From the NCBI GenBank assembly GCA_005784505.1, contig VCAZ01000029.1:2703501-2767500 (forward strand): a stretch of 64,000 bases of DNA. Reading direction: 5' to 3'. Each line of letters opens with the position of its first letter. Position 1 is the first letter of the stretch. The position numbers and the translations under genes are program-made. Positions 36,130 to 46,914 of this stretch are shown in pieces. Below the pieces are notes generated by a model. That model did no database searches. It saw only the letters and a list, made by a program, of their open reading frames with translations, and was not told where the DNA came from. Source of the stretch: Bagarius yarrelli. Its lineage: Eukaryota; Chordata; Actinopteri; Siluriformes; Sisoridae.

Positions 36130-36420
36130 GCGCCGCACCACCGCACCACCGCAGCAGCACATAATCAGACACCTAATGGCTTCATTAATGGGATTTAGTT
36201 GCGTTTTCAGCGAAAGCCAGCAGACTTCAGTGATAAAGCCGACTGTTTATCCTGTTAATGCGCCACTTTAAATACATTATCGTCTTCTTTTGGCTGGATG
36301 CCTCTTTAATCCCGTATAGAGGCCGGACGGCGCGTTTTACCGATCCGCCCGCAGATTAACGAGCCATTGTTTTCTTTAATGATGCTAATTCCTTTGTAGT
36401 GGAAACGGGAACGGCAGCAG
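36130..36420. promoter_or_regulatory. candidate developmental enhancer with SOX/POU/homeodomain-like words
   Basis: Repeat-free island containing CATTAATG (36183-36190), CCATTGTT (36364-36371, SOX-like), ATGCTAAT (36382-36389, POU octamer-like) and CCTTTGT (36391-36397, SOX/TCF-like). The last three lie within 34 bp. Such clusters are usual in neural enhancers. Function here is inference. Confidence 0.4.
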
Positions 36421-36546
36421 TGCTGCGGCGTTACTGAGTCAAGTTTGTATGGCGCAAGTAAGGTGCAAGACCTAATGACCGGACGGTAAAAGTGGAGGTC
36501 ACCTTGTGGCTGGATACAGAGAGAGAGAAATATATATACATGTATT

Positions 36547-36750
36547 ACAAGAGATGTCATTTATTCCAAACTGGTGTTTACATGAGATGTGATTTATTAT
36601 GAACTGGTGTTTACATGAGATGTGATTTATTATGAACTGGTGTTTACATGAGACGCGATTTATTCCGAACTGGTGTTTACATGAGATGTGATTTATTATG
36701 AACTGGTGTTTACATGAGACGCGATTTATTCCAAACTGGTGTTTAATAAT
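36547..36750. repeat. 33-bp tandem repeat, six units, alternating variants
   Basis: 'ctggtgtttacatgaga' recurs with its C at 36571, 36604, 36637, 36670, 36703 and 36736, an exact 33-bp period. The second half of each unit is tgtgatttattatg or cgcgatttattcc, in the order A, A, B, A, B. The later part is thus a 66-bp higher-order repeat. Confidence 0.95.
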
Positions 36751-36787
36751 TTTTACTATAAAGCGTAATTAACGGACTTTCGGTGTC

Positions 36788-36910
36788 CCCGGATGAGGAT
36801 GGGTTCCATCTGAGTCTGGTTCCTCTCAAGGTTCTTCCTTATTTATTCTCAGGGAGTTTTTTCCTTTTTCTCCACCGGCTTGTTTGTGAGACAGTGTCTA
36901 TTATAAAAAA
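36788..36910 (+). repeat. dispersed fish repeat D ('ctggttcctctcaaggttctt')
   Basis: gagtctggttcctctcaagg, ttcttccttatttattctca and gggagttttttcc form a widespread teleost repeat core. An antisense copy lies at 41795-41900. Confidence 0.7.
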
Positions 36911-36914
36911 GAAA

Positions 36915-37649
36915 TTCAATTGAATCTTATACTAAACCGTAGGTTAAAGCCGTCACGTGTAAAAAAGGACGCAGAGATTCTAGTACAGTTCTAGAAAATG
37001 TCATTATGTGATTAAACATGGTGTTTGGTGTATGGCGGTTAATCACAGAACCAGCACTCAGTTCTGGAACGCCGCTCCCCTGGTAGCTCGGCCGCAGAGG
37101 AATCTCGCACCCTCGCCTCTCCTTCATTCAGCCGGAGCCTGTGGCAGAATCGGGGTAATACTGCACACTCCAGCTCGGGTCCTCCGGGCAGACAAATTAC
37201 AGCATTACCGAGCAGCAGAAAAAAAAAAAACTCGACTCATAAATTTGTAAAACTCTGGAACATTTTTAAACCGTGTACATTTTAATGAAGTTCTCGCAAA
37301 AGCAGCCGAACGGCGAGACATTTTTATTTTCCTGCGTTAAAAAGACATCCGGTTGCATTAAAAACTCCTGGTATTTAATTTGAAACACGATGCGTCTGTG
37401 GATAATACACACCTTACACACCTCCTGCCTTCAAGGAGGAAATTGTTCAATTACTCGAGCTTTCATCTTCTAAGTTACTGTTTTTAATTCAAGTCGGACA
37501 AAAAATTCGACCAGCGTTTCAGCTGAATTGATTTGTTTATATTATTAATTCATTTGTTTATTTCAACGTCCTGAAAAACCCCTGACACACTCGGAACCCT
37601 GGACATCTGTGTCTTTAGTGTGTGATCATCCATCAGTGCGTCAGAGATC
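36915..37649. other. unique intronic sequence, possible regulatory islands
   Basis: 37010-37200 is GC-richer. 37265-37450 is repeat-free with TTAATG and gttgcattaaaaactcc words. Frames at 36927-37127 (-) and 37008-37250 (+) lack support. Confidence 0.35.
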
Positions 37650-37800
37650 ATTACAGTTACAGCATTTAGCAGACGTCCTCATCCAGAGTGACTTACATTC
37701 ATACAACTGAGTAATTAACTGAGGAGTTAAGGGCCTTGCTCAGGGGCCCAACAGTGGTGGCTTGGTGGTGCTGGGAATCAAACCCCGATCACATGCTCTG
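37650..37800 (-). mobile_element. family B SINE (antisense)
   Basis: 'acagcatttagcagacgtcc', 'tcaggggcccaacagtggtg' and 'tgctgggaatcaaaccccga' follow the family order. The head end is truncated. Confidence 0.85.
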
Positions 37801-37884
37801 TTCCCATCTGATACACCAGAAGCGGATTTTGTGACCTTGAAGGCCGCCATTTATAGTTTCACTGAAGAGTTTAAAAATCTCATT

Positions 37885-38060
37885 TAAAATACTAATTTAA
37901 TTTAATTTAATTTAATTTAATTTAATTTAATTTAATTTAATTTAATTATTTTATTTTATGTTGTAGTTATAGTCAATTTATAGTAATGTTGTTTTAATTA
38001 AATTAAATTCAATTAAAATACAAAAAAATTAAATTGATGAAATTAAATTAAATTAAATAA
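37885..38060. repeat. (TTTAA)n pentanucleotide repeat and reverse-complement partner
   Basis: Eleven or more TTTAA units at 37892-37950. These are followed at 37995-38060 by aattaaattaaatt words, the complementary register, so the strand can fold on itself. Confidence 0.9.
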
Positions 38061-38352
38061 ATTAGTTATTTTGCAGGAAGAGAAAGGTAAATGTGGAAAA
38101 AAAGATACAGAGCAGTGGAAACTGGAACAAAGTTTTTAAAGTCTTTGTAAAGATTGTTTTATTATTACTTTATAAAACGTTACTATAAATAAATAAACGG
38201 ACGTTAATGCCGTTATAATAAAATAATAAAACCAGCTCAGTTTGTGCTTAAAAAAATCCTCTTGACTTTTTTACTCACAGGTTTTTCTTTTGTGCTAAAA
38301 AGTTGTTTCCTATAGTTCTTTTAGCTGTTTTTTGTGCTGACCCTAGCAGAAA

Positions 38353-38406
<54 letters not shown>

Positions 38407-38736
38407 TGGAGGTCAGTCACCGTTGTGTTTAGTCAGCAGCAGCTGTGGTCTGTACAGAACTCTTATCCTCTCTCGCAGGCTTTGGCTCTGACCTCTTTAG
38501 CTTAGCGTGGGAGTGGAGAGCCGCGCGACGCTGGGATGATTAGCGGTAAACGTAGAGACGGAGCGCTAGTGCGACTCTGCAGTGAGCTGAACGCCGCTCG
38601 CTTCAGTAATTGGAAAGATGCTAGCTGTCATCACAGTGCTCTAATGTGCTCACCTGTACTAATCAAATGTTACCTGTCTGCCTGCCATCACCTACCACAT
38701 ACACACACACACACACTATCACACATTCGGAATTTC
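38061..38736. other. unique sequence with (GT)n at 38358-38403
   Basis: A 23-unit GT array, otherwise unique DNA. A short CA run at 38699-38716 precedes the 12-bp minisatellite. Confidence 0.45.
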
Positions 38737-39472
38737 TCACTCGCTCAAACACTCGCTCAAACACTCGCTCAAGCGCTCGCTCAAACACTCACTCAAACAC
38801 TCGCTACAACGCTCACTTAAACACTCACTCATACACTCGCTCAAACACTCTCTCAAACACTCGCTTAAACACTCGCTACAACGCTCACTCAAACACTAAG
38901 TCGTACACTCTCTCAAACACTCTCTCAAACACTCGCTCAAACACTCGCCTCAAACACTCGCTCAAACACTCACTCAAACACTCAAACACTCTCTCAAACA
39001 CTCGCTACAACGCTCACTCAAACACTAAGTCGTACACTCTCTCAAACACTCTCTCAAACACTCTCTCAAACACTCGCTCCAAACACTCGCTCAAACACTC
39101 AAACACTCAAACACTCACTCAAACACACTCAAACACTCTCTCAAACACTCGCTACAACGCTCACTCAAACACTAAGTCGTACCCTCTCTCCAAACTCTCT
39201 CAAAAAACACTCGCTCAAACACTCACTCAAACCTCACTCGCTCAAACACTCGCTCAAACACTCACTCAAACTCTCACTCAAACTCTCAAAACACTCGAAA
39301 AAACACTCGCTCAAACACTCGCTCAAACACTCGCTCAAACACTCGCTCAAACACTCGCTCAAACACTCACTCAAACACTCACTTAAACACTCACTCAAAC
39401 ACTCGCTACAACGCTCACTTAAACACTCGCTCAAGCGCTCGCTCAAACACTCACTTAAACACTCACTTAAAC
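38737..39472. repeat. 12-bp minisatellite ('ctcaaacactcg') with higher-order units
   Basis: About 60 units of 12 bp. The marker gctacaacgctcac recurs at 38803, 38875, 39004, 39151 and 39405. The variant actaagtcgta follows it in three of these, defining imperfect higher-order units of about 130-147 bp. Because 12 is a multiple of 3, open frames persist on both strands (Ser-Asn-Thr-rich on +, Ser-Glu-Cys-Leu on -) without being genes. Confidence 0.95.
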
Positions 39473-39474
39473 GC

Positions 39475-40825
39475 CATCAGGTTGACATTTTTTTAACGTG
39501 TGGAGTTGATATGTTGAGTGATTGTATATTGAAGCTCCAGTTGAAGTGCAGGTCACCAGGACCGGTCGTGTGCTAAGCAGTCGCTGATAATAAATTAATA
39601 AACAGCAAACTTGATGTTCCCTTGCTAACATCTGGCCAGGCGCCCAGGGCCATCCGGATCCCAGCAGGCGGAGCAGCTCAGGGGACAGAAAACGCCATCC
39701 AGCAAAACAGTTCCTCATCCTTTTACACTCCAAGCAAATAAGCAGCAGGATGGAGGGAACGAGGCGGAGACAGATGGTTTTCTAAATTGACAGTTTTTTT
39801 TTTTTGAGGACGTTGGCAAGGTGAACTGAATTGTTTCTTTTTTCCGTCCTCTCGATGGCGTTTTCAAGATTAAGCACTTAATCCCGTTTTAATGCCATTT
39901 TTTTATACGTCTATCAGTCCGTTCATCTGTTTATCAGCAGATAAGAGACAGGATTAAAATGATCCTTTATTCTCCATGTGCTTTATTTAGACTCGTCCCT
40001 ATTAAAATGTCCCTGTATTATTATAGGTTAATAAACAGTCCAGAGCTGCTGAATACGGTCAGCAATTTAGCTAACGGAAGCTTATAAACATCTGTTCAGG
40101 TTCGAATCATTTCCTGTTATAGAGTCAGAATGAGAGTAAAAGGTGACATAGCTGATAATTGTTAACAAATAAAAAACAATATTTATTCTAGCTGAATTAT
40201 AAAGCTTCATATAACAGACATAATAACTTATTATGCCTGATTAATGCCTTTATAAATGTACAGTAAGTATTCATCTTAAATCAGCATAAAATGATGTTTA
40301 AAGAAACGCAAGTGAAGCTTTATATAGAGGTTCATATCCGGTTATAATGCATGGATGCAAAAATCTTAAAATTATTTGGATTATACGATGCATTATAATC
40401 ATTTATGATTGTAGGATCAAGACACTTTACCTTGCCTAAAGAATTATGGAAAGATAAAAAAACAAAAAAACATACGAATGTGATTATCAATGTTTTATTA
40501 CTGTGTTATAACATGACCCACAGCCTACATGTACAGTATAACACAACTATAACATGCTCTAAGGCACAACATTAGTCAAAACAGTCTGTTTTAAGTGGGC
40601 GTGGCCTTAGATTTGTATGTCGATGCTTGATTGACAGGTGTCCGTCTTATTGCGAACCAACCTGACTTTGGTTCTGTTAATATCGATGATTACTATGAAT
40701 ACTAGGAAAAATAAGTGGGCGGGACAAACAAAAGCAGGATTGTTGTCTGATTGGTTGCTTTATAATAATGCAAGATTAGGCTAATAATTGATAAAAATGT
40801 TAACCTTATTAGATGTTAATGAAGA
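39475..40825. other. unique sequence with candidate regulatory island 39590-39800
   Basis: 39590-39800 is repeat-free with balanced composition (ctggccaggcgcccagggcc). 39860-39890 has AAGCACTTAATCC, an NKX2-like word. 40000-40800 is AT-rich and featureless. No coding signal. Confidence 0.35.
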
Positions 40826-40837
40826 GTGTGCGTGTGT

Positions 40838-40869
<32 letters not shown>
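40826..40869. repeat. (GT)n microsatellite
   Basis: About 20 GT units with a TA interruption. Confidence 0.95.
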
Positions 40870-41794
40870 TGTGATGTAAGTGGATATTCAGTTCATTAGT
40901 AAAAAATATAAAATTGGGATATAGGATTAAAAATGCTAGGCTCCGCCCCTTTTTCCTTCATATCTTGTAAAATGACGTGTAGTTTATATGAAGCCTTTTT
41001 TTTAATCCAGTGAGACAAACAGTTTTTTTTTCTCCAGAATTTTCTTCGTTTCAGACGAAAATCTAATGAAACTTTCAGTGGGTGTTTTTGTGGGGATTTA
41101 AACAAAGCCTGTAAATTAGCTAATTGAAACTTATGAGCAATCTCACTCCGGTTACGCTTGAACTCGGCCTCGCTTTATTACCTGATTTATTCTGATGAAT
41201 CTAACTTTGCACCAGAGCCGAAATCCATCCTAATTTTATCTGAAACGCCTTCGCAGCTTTGGCTCCCTGCCTGGAAAGTACGTTTTAAAAATAAATGGCA
41301 GAGGATACTTTCATTGTGTGGAGACTTTTATGACACACGCCGCTGTCGATGAGGCTCGGCAGTCTTTTTACACACTGCATTATGCCGACTGAAGTGTTAT
41401 GACTGCTTTTTAAAGAGGACATTTCTGAATATAATTGAATGTGCTGGGTAGCAATGGCAGGGGGCGGTGCATTTGGTAGCTGGACTTTCAGTGTGGATCT
41501 CCCCCCCCGACTGATACACCTCTTAAAACCCCCCACTATCACATCGCAATTATAGAAACACATCAATACTAAACAAACACACAATATAACATGTCGTGGA
41601 GAGACAGACAGAGAGACAAGAAACCCGTTAACACAAAACGCCAAACCTCTACACTACAACCACAACTGTACCACCTACAACATCTGGAGCAGTTCAGAAT
41701 CTGTATTTATCTTAATATTAATATAACATCACAAAAACATTGCAGATATCAATCAAATATATCAGCCATTTAAAGGCTGTAAGTCAGTGTCCCT
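40870..41794. other. unique sequence with candidate regulatory island 41120-41400
   Basis: 41120-41400 is repeat-free (ttagctaattgaaac; gatttattctgatgaatc; aaataaatggcagagg). The 119-codon minus-strand frame at 41285-41644 has no recognisable domain. Regulatory role is inference. Confidence 0.35.
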
Positions 41795-41900
41795 GATAAG
41801 CAAGTCGAGGGCAATTGTGGCAGGGAAAAACTCCCCGAGACTGTAATAGGAAGAAACCATAAAAGGAACCAGACTCAACACAGAACCCATAAACAGATGG
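41795..41900 (-). repeat. dispersed fish repeat D (antisense copy)
   Basis: 'ggcagggaaaaactccccga' and 'aggaagaaaccataaaagga' are the reverse complement of the repeat D core, seen in sense at 36788-36910. Confidence 0.7.
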
Positions 41901-41904
41901 CAGA

Positions 41905-42375
41905 AATTTTGCAGTCAAACTGTGTGTGAAAGGAAGTGTATTCACAAAAAACAGCTGGAACGTCTTCACGGTAGAGTGGAGGTGTCCTCAGTCACCATGG
42001 TGATATGATGTGATCATCAACCGAAGGCGGGATACCAGGAAGGGTCAGACAGGGTCAGAGTGGGAAGGGGGTCTGGATCACTGGCAGCTCAGAAGTGGCT
42101 TGTGTAGCTTGACAGAGAGAGAGAGAGAGAGAAAACAGTTCGAGTTACAGTGTATGTGGATGTACACTTGGTGTAGAATGCCGTATTTTCGCTTACATCT
42201 CATTAAGGGGGCAGCAGTGGCAGATTAGTGATTGTCAGACACAAACTTTTGTTTCCTAATCGAATTAACCAAACGTCAAACTTTTATCAGGAGAAAAATC
42301 GAGAATAAAGGAAACATCTCCAACCGCAAAACAAGTAAAATATAATGGAACGAATTCTGCACTCACAGGACATAA

Positions 42376-42406
<31 letters not shown>

Positions 42407-43435
42407 TGTGCCTGTATTTCGTAAGCCTGGCCTTTAATTTTAGAAATGTCCAGAAAAATTTTTCTCCCTGACCAGATTTCGTGTCTCAGCTCTAGTTTTT
42501 TATTTAATCCCATTCCGGTTGCTGTTAGTGGAGATTTGCTCCGCTCTGCTCCTCTGTCTCTGTGATATCATCTTATTTGTCCTTTTATTTCTAAACACTA
42601 AGTCGTATTTTAGGTGTTCGATAGAAAAAAAACCCATCCCTTCTTCTTTTTCCCTTCTTCTTTTTCCCTTCTTCTTTTTATTTGTTTATTCTTTTGAAGG
42701 TCTCTGTGAATATTGAAGATGTTTTTTTTCTATTAATGACTCAAAGCCATAATGTTAATTATAGATGTACAGTAAAACTTTTAATTAAAGTAAATGAAAG
42801 TAAATTATGGATATTATATAAGATTCAGACGTTCAGACATGAGTGAGCGCGAATTTTCTTAAAGAAGAATTTTGGTTTAGTGTTTAATTAGTTACTTAAG
42901 TTAAAGATTAATAAGTTACAGGCCCTAAAGATCTGTAGAAGAAACCGGACACTAGTTGGCGCTAACGAGTTTAATGGCACTGTAATCATGTGGTGTTTTA
43001 AACACAAGCACATAACTGATAGATCTTATTAGGAGCGTCATAGTGATGTCACCAGGACGTATGAGTGTATTAGTGAGTCACAATCGTGACATATCAAAAC
43101 ACACATTAAAGACAAAAGTGACGCTAGTATTCCGGTGAGGGCGCCCTCTGGTGGGTGGGAGTCGGAATCATTACAATAGCTGAGTTTGATGAGTCGTTTA
43201 AGGGCACACACACACACACACACACACATATCTGCTGACTTGAGCTTTAAAAAAAATAAAGAAGTCATTGCTCAGCGTCCGTGTTATGGATTTATGTTTA
43301 GAGACTTATGAATGCCTGAAAGAAATCCTTTTCTCAAAACACACAGCAGCTGAAGAGCGACCTGTTAAAGGAGTCGGGGGGAAAAAAAACACAGCTCCAC
43401 TTCTTTTTCTCGCACCATTATTTCGTGTTTTTTTT
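41905..43435. other. mostly unique sequence with small microsatellites
   Basis: (GA)n at 42113-42132, (GT)n at 42377-42410 and three 14-bp units of cccttcttcttttt at about 42638-42680. Also (CA)n at 43205-43229. Nothing coding. Confidence 0.45.
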
Positions 43436-43439
43436 TGTG

Positions 43440-43668
43440 TGTGAGAATAACAGCAAACAGGGGGCACCGCTAGCAATTTTGTGCCCTATAAAAGAATATG
43501 AGGTTGGTCTGCCTACCACACCCGTTCTGCACCAAACATACTATTATATTACTGCTGGTACTTTTATTACTAATAAAATAGATCTCTGGGGGCCACCAGA
43601 GGGGTCCCTATAATCATCTTTACATACTGCAGAAAAAAAGCAGAGTGAAAACCTAATTTAATCTTGGT
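43440..43668. repeat. probable transposon fragment next to repeat E
   Basis: 'agggggcaccgctagc' and 'tgggggccaccagaggggtc' bracket an AT-rich core (43455-43605) and may be degenerate ends of a non-autonomous element. Family not recognised. Confidence 0.35.
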
Positions 43669-43800
43669 TCCATTTCCATGCTGGATTTTACTATAGAAGT
43701 CAAAGGGTCTGAAAGATGATGTCATGGTCATTTTTTGGACGGATAGGGATGTGGTGGGATTGGATTTTGGTGCATTTTGATTGGTAGAGTCTTGGTAGAT
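43669..43800 (-). repeat. unclassified dispersed repeat E (copy 2)
   Basis: The reverse complement shares ordered words with 5960-6062: aaaatccaatcccacca, tgacatcatctttcagacc and catggaaa. Opposite orientation to copy 1. Confidence 0.65.
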
Positions 43801-43934
43801 GGCTAAACAAACAATCCTAAATTACCAAGAGCATCTAAACAAACCCTTAAATCCCTAAGATAACAAAACACAACAATCCTTTTCTTTCTATATCTCAACT
43901 TAAAAGGACCGTAGTAGAACCACAGGGTCAAACA
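43801..43934. other. unique intronic sequence
   Basis: AT-rich, nothing recognised. Confidence 0.35.
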
Positions 43935-44080
43935 TGATATACCGCTCTTAGAGCAGAAAGGGATTTATTAAATGCCCAGCTCATGGGTCCAGCGGTGGCA
44001 ATTTGACATTGCTGGGGTTTGAACCTTGATCCTTTAAATAACAATCTAGACATTTAACCACTTAAGTTCCAACAGCCCCT
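43935..44080 (-). mobile_element. SINE variant family C (antisense)
   Basis: 'gatataccgctcttagagca', 'gaaagggattt', 'gctggggtttgaacctt' and 'taaccacttaagttcc' match 30895-31062 in order. Confidence 0.65.
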
Positions 44081-44849
44081 CAAATCCTAAAGAATTTGTG
44101 AGAATTTGGGAATTTTTAGGATGAGAAATCTTCCGTTGTGTTGGGTGCCACAGAAAATGTAGAATGAACAGGTGATGGTCGGTTTTGAAGTATTGGTAAT
44201 TTGTTTCCTGCCGTGAAGGTTTCCTGCCGTAAAGGTTTCCCGTGATTTTACTGACCCAGAATTAACTCATTCTTTCCTAAGGCAGCTCTCTTTCACACGG
44301 CCATCTCAGCCACATTTCCCAAAGGTCACGCTAACTCCAGGATAGTCGGGTCGATCAGAGAGCAGAGCTGTGTCCTCGATAACAATCATCCTTTTATCTG
44401 TCTTGCCTGCGAGTCTGATCATGTGCACTTTGTTTGCACCCTTCAAGGTTCTTCTCCCTAAAGTCCTCTTAACAGGGATTTACAGAACCTTCCGGCACTT
44501 CCTGCTGAAACCGAATTCTTAACAATGCACTTATAGGTTTTAGGGAGTGAGTTGCTGAGGAAAGTAAATCTCATTAACTCAGCATTTTCCCTGCATGGAT
44601 AATGATAACGAGTCTGGTTTGAGGGTTCATGTTAACATTGGCTATGCGCCATGATTCTTTGTATTGATTTAACTGATTTATGCTGTTGTTTTTGGCTGAG
44701 GGTGATGGACTCGTGAATAATGAAGCTGTTGATGTAATAAGGCGGTTGAAGCACTATTTTAACTACGTTTTTGGTGAGCAAGCAAGTCATGTTCTTCTAG
44801 TTCCTTTGTGATACATCTTTATGCTTGACTGTTTCTGATGATGTCGTAC
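44081..44849. other. unique sequence, possible regulatory islands
   Basis: 44270-44460 and 44560-44780 are repeat-free (gcatggataatgataacg; ttcatgttaacattggc). Otherwise nothing recognised. Confidence 0.35.
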
Positions 44850-45045
44850 ATTTACAGTTTTGCCATTTGGCAGACAGCCTAATCCAGAGCTACTTATGTC
44901 TATCTTCATTTTTTTTATCCCACTGAGCAGTTGAGGGATAATATCTTCGGTCAGGGGCTTAGAAGTGGCGCCCAGTGGTGCTTGATGGAACCCAAAGTCT
45001 TATGATCATTAGTCAAACACCTTAAACAATTAGTTACTACTTTTC
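44850..45045 (-). mobile_element. family B SINE, old copy (antisense)
   Basis: 'gccatttggcagacagccta', 'ccactgagcagttgaggg' and 'caaacaccttaaacaattag' are diverged family words over the full length. Confidence 0.75.
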
Positions 45046-45899
45046 TCTATTTCAAGATACCTGTCAAGAATTGCAGGCGTCCTCTTTGCATTAGTGGACA
45101 ATCTTATATGGACACTGTAGATTTGAACCTAAGACCCTCTGCTGCAATCATCATGGCCATCCTGCCCTCATCTCAAAATTCTTTAGAAATAGAAACAGAC
45201 TAAAGTCCATGGATACAAGAATCCTGGGAATTTTTTTGTGTGTGTAAACAAGCGAAAAATATGATAGTTGCCAAACACCAAGGAACAAATTCTTGAAATA
45301 ACTAACAGGCACCCCAGGAGGGTCAGGGTCTCAAAATTTGAGATTTTGCTTGAATTAAGGTTTGAGTCAGGAACAAGAAGTAGATTTACCAACAAAAGTT
45401 AAAGCTCCTAAAGCTCCTAAAGTGTTATTGGCCTATCTGTTTGGGGGGATCCCTTAATTGTTTATATAAACAGAGCATGTTTTAATAACTCCACTATTCG
45501 GTATCACCTGGGAAATGAAAGGTTAATTCTGGTCCCTGCTAAACCTCAACACTTTCAGATATCCGTTGAGCTGCTTTGCAAGAAGATTTATCGTTAAACC
45601 TATTATGCAAATCCAACTGGATACCCGCTAAATTAAATTGTCTGCCATTTCATTGACTGTGTTTGGTGCTAGTTTAATTTTTACGGTCTAACCATAAAGC
45701 AAATGCGATACCAATGCCATCTTTGCCATTAAAAGAGAATTTACTCACAAGTAGGCTTTTGTTTATTTACTGATAAACCGACGGTCAAAGCTAATCCTTA
45801 ATCCTGAACATGGACCCACATGCATCTGGCTATCATATCATGGCATAATTATATCGTAAATACACTAATCTTGGCATTATCTAACTTATTTTAGATAAT
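45046..45899. promoter_or_regulatory. unique sequence upstream of the exon, with a perfect octamer
   Basis: 45555-45720 is repeat-free and contains an exact POU octamer ATGCAAAT at 45605-45612, 327 bp before the exon. The rest of the stretch is ordinary intronic sequence. Enhancer activity is inference. Confidence 0.35.
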
Positions 45900-45938
45900 T
45901 ACTAACTAATTCTTTCCTGTCTTTGTTTATCCGTGCAG
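45900..45938 (+). promoter_or_regulatory. 3' splice site of astn2 intron 1 (branch site, pyrimidine tract, AG)
   Basis: TACTAAC at 45900-45906 is a perfect match to the optimal branch-point heptamer. The presumed branch adenosine (45905) lies 33 nt before the AG at 45937-45938, a normal distance. Between them runs a pyrimidine-rich stretch (ttctttcctgtctttgttta). Most vertebrate introns carry degenerate branch sites, so an exact heptamer supports this as a real, strong acceptor. Confidence 0.85.
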
Positions 45939-46126
45939 AAATGACGGGGACAGGTGCCGATATCTCCCAGGTGCACTGGAAGCAGCAATGGCTGGAGAAC
46001 GGAACACTCTTCTTCCACGTTTCCATGAGCAGTTCAGAGCAGCTGTTACAAGCCACACAGCCTACGGCGCGAGAACCATCACAGGGGCTTCATGAGCATG
46101 TGCACCTGCTTCACATCTCTGTCATG
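45939..46126 (+). CDS. astn2: astrotactin-2, internal coding exon (second coding exon)
   Basis: Astrotactin-2 is a large neuronal membrane protein (two membrane segments, EGF-like, MACPF and fibronectin-III parts). It controls surface trafficking of astrotactin-1 and other receptors during glia-guided migration and at synapses. Seen: the exon is 188 bp. Its first two bases (aa) finish a codon split by the upstream intron (Glu if the previous exon ends in g), and its last codon is a complete ATG. The translation contains ADISQVHWKQQWLENGTL, then FFHVSMSSS, an EPS stretch and a terminal LHISVM. This is recalled vertebrate ASTN2 sequence just before the first membrane segment. The paralogue ASTN1 has a different segment after WLENGTL, so ASTN2 is preferred. 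NGT is an N-glycosylation sequon, consistent with an extracellular location. The acceptor is preceded by a pyrimidine tract and the donor is GTAAGT. Reading past the donor meets a stop within 10 codons. Identity was judged by eye from memory of the family, without alignment. Confidence 0.93.
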
Positions 46127-46132
46127 GTAAGT
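46127..46132 (+). promoter_or_regulatory. 5' splice site of astn2 intron 2
   Basis: GTAAGT follows the ATG codon at 46124-46126. It is a full consensus donor and leaves the intron in phase 0, as expected before the exon that encodes the first membrane segment. Confidence 0.85.
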
Positions 46133-46754
46133 GCTTTCAGCTGCTATGCATCCTAGCCAAAGCTAACTAATTAGCTAAAATATCAGGCTAAACATTAGTG
46201 CATAGTTTGTAAGTTTCAAAACAAAGCAAATAAACACAAGTCAAGAAGGAATTTCACATAGATGAATTTCACACAAGATGAGTTTGTAGTAGGTTGTCTG
46301 GCTAGGGTTTGAAAGTTGAAAGGGCTTGACAGAACAAGCCAAAGAACCATTTGGACTTCTGAAAGTACAATCAGAATGGTCTGTGGTCAGGTAAAGTTTA
46401 TTAGTTTAGAAAACTTGGAACCAAAGTTTAAATACTTCAGTTTACCAGCTCTATTTGGAGCCCTTTTTGGAACAATGCTCTTCATAGATTTGTGTTTAGT
46501 TCACCAAAATGTTTAAACCCAAGGCCCTATTGTTCGTCTAAATAGAATTCTAATTTTTAACACTTTAATAAGTACTAGAATAGTACAAGGCTGTTAACTT
46601 AAAGAATTACTGGATAAAACGTGTTCTTCCAGCCCCCTTAAGCCACTTCTTATGCTAATAACACCATCTACATAAATCTATCAAGAGTATTTTCAAGGAG
46701 AACACTAAAGAACCCTTTAAGATGCTAGATAAACTTTATTTTCATGACCAAACT
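46133..46754. other. unique intronic sequence downstream of the exon
   Basis: Nothing recognised. The 66-codon frame at 46316-46516 has no support. Confidence 0.35.
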
Positions 46755-46912
46755 CATGTCCTGCCATGTTTAGCTCTTACCCTAATCAAACACACCCAAA
46801 CTAGCTAATTAAGGTCTTGCTAGCTGTACTGGAAACATACAGGCAGGTGTGTTGAGGTAAGTCGGCGTTGCAGGACACCGAGCCTCCGGGATCCACTCTG
46901 GTGACCCCTGGA
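46755..46912 (+). mobile_element. hAT-type MITE, decayed second copy
   Basis: Same interior as 381-540: ccctaatcaaacacaccc, aggtcttgctagctgtact and caggcaggtgtgttgagg. It ends gtgacccctg. The left terminal repeat is lost. Confidence 0.8.
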
Positions 46913-46914
46913 TT

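Noticed and set aside
36547..36750. CRISPR array
   Set aside because: Contiguous 33-bp tandem units without unique spacers, in a vertebrate intron.
38646..39386. 246-codon Ser-Asn-Thr repeat protein
   Set aside because: A 12-bp minisatellite keeps any frame open. The minus strand is also open over part of it, and higher-order units shift frames.
45923..46156. Reading the astn2 exon as a complete small gene starting at 45923
   Set aside because: The upstream codons lie in the splice acceptor and the last ten lie past a consensus donor. The exon is internal.
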